A stretch of 5,401 nucleotides of DNA from Lachnospiraceae bacterium (GTDB taxonomy: Bacteria > Bacillota_A > Clostridia > Lachnospirales > Lachnospiraceae), in contig JAFZKM010000335.1 of the NCBI GenBank assembly GCA_017553665.1, positions 1 to 5,401 of the forward strand, written 5' to 3'. Below the pieces are notes generated by a model that was not told where the DNA came from, did not search any database, and saw nothing but the letters and a program-made list of their open reading frames with translations. The position numbers were made by a program, and so were the translations under genes. This document shows, piece after piece, positions 1 through 5,217 of this stretch. Each line of letters begins with the position of its first letter. Position 1 is the first letter of the stretch.

Positions 1-64
1 ACGAAGTGCGTTACCAAAAGAACCGTCCCCATGGCTTTTTCTTGTCTGCTGCCCTGTCCGGGAA
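1..64. other. Left-edge noncoding stretch downstream of the repeat lipoprotein
   Basis: This short stretch follows the stop codon of the minus-strand lipoprotein and holds no gene that I can support. Read on the minus strand it contains AAAAAGCC, eight bases, then GGTTCTTTT. These arms can pair only with a two-base bulge and end in a T-run, so it might be a weak transcription terminator. The segment GAACCGTCCCC (about 20-30, plus strand) resembles a motif I recall as dispersed between genes in clostridial genomes. That is from memory and is not established here. Confidence 0.3.
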
Positions 65-1579
65 TTACTTCTTGATGATCTTGGTGATGTGAGGATTTAC
101 TCCGTTGTACCAGTAGAGGAAGCCCTCCGCATCGATCTTGTCGCCGACCTTGAGGCCTTCGACTGCCTTGTAAACTTCGGTGTCGTTACCGCAGAGATAT
201 GACTCAACGGTGAAGGTGTAGGTGCTGCCGTTAACCGATACGCTGAAGTAAAGGTCGCTGTTGGAATCATGTGAGCCTGAGCCGTCCCAGTTGTAAAGGA
301 ACGCGCTGCCGTCAGCCTGTGCCTCAACGGTGAGATCCTTGAATACAACCAGCTGATTCTGCTTCTCGATCAGAGTATCAGTGCCGAGCTCCGCGGTCAC
401 ATCAACGGGAGTTGCGATGAAGCTGCCCTCTTCGATCTCGAAGGTCGCGTCCGTGATCTCAATTTCGCCCGACCACTGTGACTTGTAGCCTGTAACCTTG
501 ATCTTGGTGCCGGGTACGAGTTTGTCGAAATCTTCCTGTGAGCAGGCCATGCTGTAAAGGAAGTAAGCGCCGTCCTCGTCCTGGGTATAAACGGTAGCCT
601 TGTTGTCCCACCAGCTCTGCTTAGCCTGAACGTAGGTCTCTACAACAACGGGTGTGTCAAAATCAGCTGCGGCATACTCAGCGTAAGTCATAACGCCTTC
701 GGATTTACCTGTGGAAGCGGCTGCGGAATCATCGTGACCGGTAACGGTGATCTTGGTGATGTGAGGGTTAACTCCGTTGTACCAGTAGAGGAAGCCTTCC
801 GCGTCGATGATGTCGCCGACCTTGAGGCCTTCAACAGCCTTGTAGACCTCGGTGGTAGTGTCGCAGAGATAGGACTCTACAGTGAAGGAATAGGTATTGC
901 CGCCGACCGAAACCTTGAAGTAAAGGTCGCTGTTGGAATCGTGCGAACCCGAGCCGTCCCATGAGTAGAGGAACGCGCTGCCGTTATCCTGTGCCTCGAT
1001 CTTGAGGCCCTTGAAGGAAACGAACTTGTTCTGGCTGTCGATGAGAGCATCGGTGCCGAGAGCGGAAGTAACGTCAACGGGAGTCGCGATGAAGCTGCCC
1101 TCTTCGATCTCGAAGGTAGCGTCCGTGATCTCAACCTCGCCCGACCACTCGGACTTGTAGCCTGTAACCTTGATCTTGGTTCCGGGTACGAGCTTTTCGA
1201 AATCTTCCTGTGAGCATGCCATGCTGTAAAGGAAGTAAGCGCCGTCAGCGTCCTGGGTGTAAACGGTAGCCTTGTTGTCCCACCAGCTCTGCTTTGCCTG
1301 AACATAAGTCTCTACAACAACCTGTGTGTCGAAGGCAGCCGCTGCGTACTCAGCATAGGTCATAACGCCCTCGCTCTTCTTTGAAGGGTCATCGGTAAGG
1401 GTTGTGTCGAAATTTGTCGGCTCAGGAGCCGTTGTCGGAGCGGGTGTGGTCGTGTCTGTTGTCGAACCTGCCGCTGTGGGGGTCGTATTGTCATTTCCTC
1501 CCGAAGGCTGCTCCTTTTTGCATGCCGCAAGGCTTAATACCATGGCAAGTACAAGAAGCATTACAATGATCTTTTTCAT
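65..1579 (-). CDS. Secreted lipoprotein with two tandem ~210-residue OB-fold-like repeats
   Basis: Predicted 504-residue surface lipoprotein of unknown function. Residues 1-20 form a signal peptide ending in the lipobox LAAC, with Cys20 as the lipidated residue. Residues 21-67 are a Thr/Pro/Ala/Asp-rich stalk. Two near-identical repeats follow, at about 68-277 and 292-501, joined by a short Gly/Ser/Ala/Asp linker. Within each repeat two sub-modules look like small beta-barrels of the OB-fold type. One has PGTKIKVTGY followed by GE(V/I)EITDATFEI; the other has VGDxIDAEGFLYWYNGV then PHITKI. The OB assignment is from pattern only. No catalytic motif is visible, and ligand binding or surface display are guesses. 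I start at 1579, not at the in-frame ATG at 1585, because AAGGAG (1588-1593) lies 8 bases from the former and only 2 from the latter. Its own promoter lies upstream, at 1638..1665. Confidence 0.85.
   Translation of the reverse strand: MKKIIVMLLVLAMVLSLAACKKEQPSGGNDNTTPTAAGSTTDTTTPAPTTAPEPTNFDTTLTDDPSKKSEGVMTYAEYAAAAFDTQVVVETYVQAKQSWWDNKATVYTQDADGAYFLYSMACSQEDFEKLVPGTKIKVTGYKSEWSGEVEITDATFEIEEGSFIATPVDVTSALGTDALIDSQNKFVSFKGLKIEAQDNGSAFLYSWDGSGSHDSNSDLYFKVSVGGNTYSFTVESYLCDTTTEVYKAVEGLKVGDIIDAEGFLYWYNGVNPHITKITVTGHDDSAAASTGKSEGVMTYAEYAAADFDTPVVVETYVQAKQSWWDNKATVYTQDEDGAYFLYSMACSQEDFDKLVPGTKIKVTGYKSQWSGEIEITDATFEIEEGSFIATPVDVTAELGTDTLIEKQNQLVVFKDLTVEAQADGSAFLYNWDGSGSHDSNSDLYFSVSVNGSTYTFTVESYLCGNDTEVYKAVEGLKVGDKIDAEGFLYWYNGVNPHITKIIKK
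74..706 (-). repeat. Intragenic tandem repeat, copy 2 (C-terminal)
   Basis: Second copy of the lipoprotein repeat, residues about 292-502, beginning KSEGVMTYAEY and ending PHITKI before a short KK tail at the C-terminus. The first half (through PVDVT) differs from copy 1 at about 6 positions and the second half at about 22, so divergence is uneven along the unit. Confidence 0.95.
746..1378 (-). repeat. Intragenic tandem repeat, copy 1 (N-terminal)
   Basis: First copy of the duplicated segment of the lipoprotein, residues about 68-278, beginning KSEGVMTYAEY. The offset to copy 2 is 672 bases, exactly 224 codons including the linker, so the frame is kept. By eye about 28 of some 210 residues differ between the copies (about 87% identity), and the DNA stays clearly alignable. 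Each copy has one Cys in SMACSQ and one in SYLC, so an intradomain disulfide is conceivable but unproven. Confidence 0.95.
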
Positions 1580-1587
1580 ATACATCT

Positions 1588-1593
1588 CTCCTT
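1588..1593 (-). promoter_or_regulatory. Ribosome binding site AAGGAG of the repeat lipoprotein
   Basis: AAGGAG on the minus strand lies 8 bases before the ATG at 1579 and 2 bases before the ATG at 1585. This spacing decides for the shorter start. Confidence 0.8.
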
Positions 1594-1604
1594 TTCATAT
1601 ACAC

Positions 1605-1623
1605 GGTCCGCAAAAGGCGGGCC
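1605..1623 (-). other. Hairpin in the 5' leader of the repeat lipoprotein
   Basis: On the minus strand GGCCCGC and GCGGACC form 7-base arms with one C-A mismatch around the loop CTTTT. The hairpin lies between the predicted transcription start (about 1630) and the ribosome site. No T-run follows, so it does not look like an intrinsic terminator. It may stabilise the mRNA or be incidental. Confidence 0.45.
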
Positions 1624-1637
1624 GAACTACGGAGATT

Positions 1638-1665
1638 ATTATAGCCTAAAACATCAAATAATCAA
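1638..1665 (-). promoter_or_regulatory. Sigma-70-type promoter for the repeat lipoprotein
   Basis: On the minus strand a perfect -10 TATAAT (1638-1643) is preceded, after a 16-base spacer, by the -35-like TTGATT (1660-1665, four of six consensus bases). The -35 box overlaps the TGA stop of the solute-binding gene at 1662-1664. Transcription should begin near 1630, leaving a leader of about 50 bases before the start at 1579. The lipoprotein can therefore be expressed independently, although no terminator is seen that would stop read-through from the transporter genes. Confidence 0.7.
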
Positions 1666-3305
1666 TCTTTTTTCTTTTTCAGCCTTCCGATGACGGTGTA
1701 AATGCCGTATCCGGCCAGCAATATCCATACCGTGCAAAGAGTGATGAGCAGCACTTTTGAGGCGGCGGGAAGCTCGCCCGGAGTGCCGTCCGCATCCCCT
1801 TCCCCTTCTGAAGACGGGCTGAGGCGGTCAAGCCTGTAGAGAGAGGTGATATCTTTTTCGAGTTTTTCCATGTACGCCGCGTCGATGGTTTCCTTTCTGC
1901 GGACAGACTTCGTAACGTTCTCGATCATCTGTCCCGCCGCGTCGCGGACAGAAGCGGATCCGTTGAACACGGGCGTTACGAAGGTGTTCGGGATATTGTC
2001 CAGAAGGAGCTGCGTGGCAAGGAGCTTTATGTCGTAATGGACCTTATTGTCTTCGCCGGCGCGGGAAAGATAGTCGATGTATTCGGGGCTTTCCTGCGCC
2101 TTTGTGGTAACGGGGACATAGCCTTCTGTCTCGGCATAGGCGGTCTGCACTTCGTTGGTCAGCATATACTGGGTGAAGAGCCAGGAAGCGAGAACCTCCT
2201 GGGTGTCCTCTTTATTGAAAATGCAGATGGAAGGGCCCTGCGAGATCATCTTCGGGTTTGAAGGATCGCACTGCGGAATGGTACGCACGACCGTTTCGAA
2301 ATCAACGAACATATCCTCGGCAATGTCCGACAGCGGAGCGTTTGAACCCATCCAGGTGGAGCCCGCCGTGGAGTCGATCGCGAAAATGCATTGTCCCGCG
2401 TTCAGGAAATTGGCGGGATAACTGGAGATCTTGAAGGTCGAGAACGCGCCTTTTTCAACATGGCTCTTGATCTCGTAAAGGAAATCGAAGGCGGTGTCGT
2501 TAAATATGAGGATCCTGCCGTCCGCGGTCGTGTAGCCGGCGTCTTTCTGGGCCAGATACTGGATCATCATATTGTCGGTGGACTTATAGATGAAGGGTAT
2601 CATGACGTTCTGGCCGTTGACCTTGAAGGTCCCGTCGGCGTTTTTCGCGGTCGCCGCGTCCGAAACTTCCCATACAAAGTCCCATGTAAGCTCGTCGGAA
2701 ACGGTATAGCCGAGCGCCTCGACATAGGTCTTGTTGATATAGCAGGCCTCGGTGGAGCGCATGTACGGAAGCGCGTAGTAATGGTCGCCGATCTTGCACT
2801 CGTCGAGGAACTTTCCGACTATCTCCTTTCGCTTCGGCGCGTCGAAATTCACCTCGCTGCCGCCGAGACCGTATTTTTTGTCATCCATGACCGCGTCGAG
2901 CGGAACGACGGTATTCTCACCGGTCAGATAGGTCGCGATGTGGTCGGGGTAGGTGATGCATACATTGGGCGTGGTATTCGTGGAAATATTGGTGATGACA
3001 TCGTTGTAGATCCGGCCGTAATCGGTGTAGAGGCGGATCGTTACGTGGATATTCGGATAAAGCGCCTCAAAATCCTCGATCGCCTTCGCGTAGATGTCGG
3101 TCTGGGTCTTGTTCGTATCGTTCTTTGCCCAGAAGGTGATCTCATAATCACGCGAGGTATCGAATTCGTCAGGAAGCGTGAATTCATTGCGCTCCCGCGT
3201 CCCGTGACAGCCTGTGAGGATAACTGAACACAGGAGCAGAACGGCAGTCAGCAAGAAGCGGGCCGTTGTCCGAAAACGGAGTCTGAGTGAGGGTTTGTGA
3301 TTCAT
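1662..3305 (-). CDS. ABC transporter solute-binding lipoprotein (carbohydrate type) with C-terminal membrane helix
   Basis: 547-residue extracellular solute-binding protein of the MalE-like family 1 (CUT1 carbohydrate importers). It should capture a substrate outside the cell and deliver it to the two permeases encoded just upstream. Residues 1-33 are a lipoprotein signal with lipobox LTGC (Cys33). The family pattern follows: YEITFWAKND (54-63), FEALYPNIHV (79-88), TYPDHIATYLTG (118-129), and near the end QGPSICIFN (356-364), ASWLFTQYMLTNEVQ (373-387) and EGYVPV (394-399). The N-lobe and hinge regions are complete. Unusually, a Ser/Gly/Asp/Glu-rich linker (495-515) leads to a hydrophobic helix (about 518-540) and an RLKKKKD tail, so the protein looks anchored at both ends. 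The substrate cannot be named. The start at 3305 has AGGAGG 9 bases upstream and overlaps the permease stop as ATGA, which implies coupled translation. Confidence 0.93.
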   Translation of the reverse strand: MNHKPSLRLRFRTTARFLLTAVLLLCSVILTGCHGTRERNEFTLPDEFDTSRDYEITFWAKNDTNKTQTDIYAKAIEDFEALYPNIHVTIRLYTDYGRIYNDVITNISTNTTPNVCITYPDHIATYLTGENTVVPLDAVMDDKKYGLGGSEVNFDAPKRKEIVGKFLDECKIGDHYYALPYMRSTEACYINKTYVEALGYTVSDELTWDFVWEVSDAATAKNADGTFKVNGQNVMIPFIYKSTDNMMIQYLAQKDAGYTTADGRILIFNDTAFDFLYEIKSHVEKGAFSTFKISSYPANFLNAGQCIFAIDSTAGSTWMGSNAPLSDIAEDMFVDFETVVRTIPQCDPSNPKMISQGPSICIFNKEDTQEVLASWLFTQYMLTNEVQTAYAETEGYVPVTTKAQESPEYIDYLSRAGEDNKVHYDIKLLATQLLLDNIPNTFVTPVFNGSASVRDAAGQMIENVTKSVRRKETIDAAYMEKLEKDITSLYRLDRLSPSSEGEGDADGTPGELPAASKVLLITLCTVWILLAGYGIYTVIGRLKKKKD

Positions 3306-4177
3306 CCCTTTGTACCTCCTCTCGAAACGCCCGCCATGATCTTCTTGCGGAAGATCAGGAAGAGCACGATGAGCGGTACGGAAATGACTACGACCGCAGC
3401 CATCATCGCGGGGATGTTCTCGCGGCCGAAGCCGTTCTCGCGGATCTCCTGGATACCGTTCGATACCAGGAAATAGTTCGAATTGTCCGTGATGAGGCGG
3501 GGCCATACGTAGGAATTCCAGCACTCGATGACCTTGAGGATGATGATGGTTACGATGGTGGGCTGCGAGATGGGCAGCATTACACGGACAAGATATTTAA
3601 AGTCCGAGGTTCCGTCGACCTTCGCCGCTTTGTAGAGTTCCTCGGGGATCGCCTCGAAGTTTTCCTTTAACAGGTAAATGTAGAAGACCGAGGTGACCGA
3701 AGGCAGTATGAGACCGGTAAAGGTGTTGCGCAGACCCAGATCGGTTATCGTTACGAAATTCGTGATGATGACGAGTTCGTTCGGGATCATCATCAGCGAG
3801 AGGAACAGCGCGAATACGATGTTCTTGCCCCTGAAATCAAGCCTTGCGAAGGCAAATGCCGCCAGAATGATCACTATCATCATGAGCACCGTGGTGCAGA
3901 GGGTAAAGATCAGGGTGTTCAGGAAATACCTGCCCAAAGGCACAGCGGTAAACGCTTCGGAGTAGTTTTGCAGCGTGGGGCTTAACGTAAAGAACTTCGG
4001 GATATATTCGGAACTGTAGGCACTGTAGCTCTTGATGCTCGAAAGGATCATCCAGTAGAACGGGAACAGCACCATGAGGCCCCATATCGCAAGGAAAATA
4101 TAGATGACCGCGTTTTTGACGATCTTACGCCGTTTGGCGTTTCTCTCTATACGGTCGTAATCGTTTTGATTGCTCAT
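3302..4177 (-). CDS. Carbohydrate ABC transporter permease, MalG-class
   Basis: 291-residue inner-membrane permease of the CUT1 (MalG/UgpE-like) type, one of two channel subunits of the importer. Six hydrophobic segments are visible at about 22-46, 85-111, 118-140, 152-172, 206-226 and 255-276. The cytoplasmic EAA loop, which docks onto the ATPase, is at about 178-202: PEELYKAAKVDGT and, after a spacer, VMLP. The following WNSYVWPRL (220-228) matches the W-N-x-x-x-W-P pattern common in MalG-class permeases. The start at 4177 is preceded by a G-rich ribosome site overlapping the upstream stop. Only 13 bases separate it from the first permease, and its stop overlaps the solute-binding start (ATGA), so the three genes form one operon. 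Length and motifs are normal for the family. Confidence 0.95.
   Translation of the reverse strand: MSNQNDYDRIERNAKRRKIVKNAVIYIFLAIWGLMVLFPFYWMILSSIKSYSAYSSEYIPKFFTLSPTLQNYSEAFTAVPLGRYFLNTLIFTLCTTVLMMIVIILAAFAFARLDFRGKNIVFALFLSLMMIPNELVIITNFVTITDLGLRNTFTGLILPSVTSVFYIYLLKENFEAIPEELYKAAKVDGTSDFKYLVRVMLPISQPTIVTIIILKVIECWNSYVWPRLITDNSNYFLVSNGIQEIRENGFGRENIPAMMAAVVVISVPLIVLFLIFRKKIMAGVSRGGTKG
3315..3320 (-). promoter_or_regulatory. Ribosome binding site AGGAGG of the solute-binding protein
   Basis: A full AGGAGG on the minus strand sits inside the end of the upstream permease gene, 9 bases before the ATG at 3305. It fixes the start of the solute-binding gene and rules out a longer in-frame start at 3524. 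Confidence 0.85.
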
Positions 4178-4184
4178 ATATGAT

Positions 4185-4192
4185 CCCCCCTT
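4185..4192 (-). promoter_or_regulatory. Ribosome binding site AAGGGGGG of the MalG-class permease
   Basis: AAGGGGGG on the minus strand overlaps the TAA stop of the first permease (4191-4193) and ends 7 bases before the ATG at 4177. It is off the AGGAGG consensus but well placed, and it supports coupled translation of the two permeases. Confidence 0.65.
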
Positions 4193-5057
4193 AGAAAACA
4201 GCGCTCTTTTTGCTGAGGAGCAGATTGATGCAGGTGATCGTAAATACGATCGCGAACAGGATGATCGCGGCAGCCGACGCGAAAGACGGATAGCCGCCGC
4301 TGTTGCCGTAGAGCATGTCATAGACATAGCCGACGATCGTGTTCATGCCGGCTGCGTTCAGGTCGGTTCCGAAGAGCGCGACCTCGTCGCTGTAGGCCTT
4401 GAAAGCGCCGATGAAGCCCGTGATCACGAGGTAAAAGATCATCGGAGCGATCATCGGGAGCGTGATCCTGCCGAATATCCTGAACGGTCTTGTGCCGTCC
4501 ACCTTCGCGGCTTTGTAATAGGTCTCGTTTACCGAGGCGAGCGCGGAAGTGAGGATCAGGATCTTGAACGGCAGAACGATCCATATCGTGTAGAAGCACA
4601 TTACGAACATCTTTGCCCAGTAAGGGCCGCCGATGAAATCGACCGCTTCTCCGCCGAAGGCCTTGATCAGGAGATTGACCATTCCGTCGGTGTAGGCCGT
4701 CTTTTTGAAGAGGATCATGAAAACAAGTCCGACCGCGAGTGTATTGGTCACATACGGCAGGAAGAATATGGTCTGGAACAGCTCACGGACCTTCGGGATG
4801 CTGCTGAGGCCCAGAGAGATCAGCAGCGCGAAACCGGTCGAGAGCGGAACCGTGATGATAACGATGATGAATGTATTTTTGAGGGCCTGCGTGAAATAGG
4901 GATCGCGCAGGACATAGGAGTAATTGTATATTCCGGTGCCCGAATAGGTCTGCGACGCGAAATTATAGCCTTCCTCAAAGGAGTAGACGATTACGTCGAT
5001 CAGCGGGTAGACCATGAACACTCCCAGGACAATGATGAAATGACTTCTGCCCTGCAT
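4191..5057 (-). CDS. Carbohydrate ABC transporter permease, MalF-class (5' end at chimeric junction)
   Basis: Inner-membrane permease of the CUT1 (MalF/UgpA-like) type, 288 residues as read, partner of the MalG-class permease. Hydrophobic segments lie at about 6-27, 61-84, 95-117, 148-172, 203-222 and 259-281. The EAA loop is at about 178-201: NETYYKAAKVDGT then ITLP, the pairing surface for the ATPase. The FFLPYVTN segment (98-105) is typical of the family. The N-terminus is doubtful. The ATG at 5057 has no ribosome site, a stop codon lies three codons upstream, and only five residues precede the first membrane segment, where relatives carry a longer cytoplasmic start. The foreign fimbrial sequence begins at about the same base. 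I infer that the true N-terminus and the operon promoter were lost at the junction and that the apparent ATG is accidental. Confidence 0.9.
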   Translation of the reverse strand: MQGRSHFIIVLGVFMVYPLIDVIVYSFEEGYNFASQTYSGTGIYNYSYVLRDPYFTQALKNTFIIVIITVPLSTGFALLISLGLSSIPKVRELFQTIFFLPYVTNTLAVGLVFMILFKKTAYTDGMVNLLIKAFGGEAVDFIGGPYWAKMFVMCFYTIWIVLPFKILILTSALASVNETYYKAAKVDGTRPFRIFGRITLPMIAPMIFYLVITGFIGAFKAYSDEVALFGTDLNAAGMNTIVGYVYDMLYGNSGGYPSFASAAAIILFAIVFTITCINLLLSKKSAVF

Positions 5058-5062
5058 AATTC
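5050..5062. other. Chimeric junction between clostridial and enterobacterial DNA
   Basis: To the left, the minus strand encodes the first membrane helix of a Clostridia-type permease. To the right, the plus strand encodes a YadK-like C-terminus from Asn at 5058-5060 onward. GC falls from roughly 50-60% (lines sampled) to about 39%. The permease loses its expected N-terminal extension and ribosome site, and the fimbrial gene loses everything but its last 35 codons, at the same base to within a few nucleotides. No inverted repeat, target duplication or mobile gene is visible. The exact join cannot be placed to the base without the two parent sequences. Confidence 0.85.
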
Positions 5063-5165
5063 TTCATGGAAATTTTATGCCAGAATGCAAAAAATCGATC
5101 CCGCGCTGGATGTCATATCTGGCCAGGTAATGAGTCATATATTAGTTGATGTGTACTACGAATAA
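5058..5165 (+). CDS. yadK: YadK-like fimbrial subunit, C-terminal fragment
   Basis: Only the last 35 codons are present, starting NSSWKFYARMQKIDPAL and ending VDVYYE with tandem stops TAA TAG. As I recall it, the end of E. coli K-12 YadK reads SSWKFSTRMQKIDPALSV and finishes VDIYYE, so this is a close homolog but not identical. The alternating hydrophobic final strand with a Tyr second from the end is the pattern by which chaperone-usher pilins bind their periplasmic chaperone. In Escherichia, YadK is a minor subunit of the Yad fimbriae, encoded just before yadC, as here. The 5' part is missing because the clostridial DNA begins at the junction. The same plus-strand frame stays open leftward into the permease region, but that extension is not real coding sequence. 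Confidence 0.82.
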   Translation, partial: NSSWKFYARMQKIDPALDVISGQVMSHILVDVYYE

Positions 5166-5208
5166 TAGATCAAAACAAATAACTGCGACTGTTACAGCAG
5201 TAGATGGT

Positions 5209-5212
5209 GGAG
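5209..5212 (+). promoter_or_regulatory. Ribosome binding site GGAG of the yadC-like gene
   Basis: GGAG lies 5 bases before the ATG at 5218 in the short gap after the yadK-like stop. It supports this start and an operon arrangement in which yadC is translated from its own site. Confidence 0.65.
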
Positions 5213-5217
5213 TGATA

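Noticed and set aside
877..1305. A 142-codon minus-strand frame rich in Arg and Ser
   Set aside because: It is an alternative frame within the repeat lipoprotein. A similar shadow recurs in the second repeat copy, as expected from the duplication.
65..1579. The two long repeats as a mobile element or CRISPR-like array
   Set aside because: They are in-frame protein-coding repeats with continuous reading frame, unit length over 600 bases and no spacers.
1605..1623. The hairpin as an intrinsic terminator after the solute-binding gene
   Set aside because: It lies downstream of a good promoter and lacks a T-run after the stem on the minus strand.
2391..3227. A 278-codon plus-strand frame
   Set aside because: It is entirely antisense to the well-supported solute-binding gene, has no convincing ribosome site, and its protein resembles no family I know.
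3306..3524. An upstream in-frame ATG that would extend the solute-binding protein by 73 residues
   Set aside because: The extension lies inside the MalG-class permease gene in another frame, has no signal-peptide character, and the ATG at 3305 has AGGAGG at 9 bases followed immediately by a lipoprotein signal.
5182..5197. Small palindrome CTGTTACAG between the yadK- and yadC-like genes
   Set aside because: The arms are only four bases with a one-base centre, too short to support an operator or terminator call.
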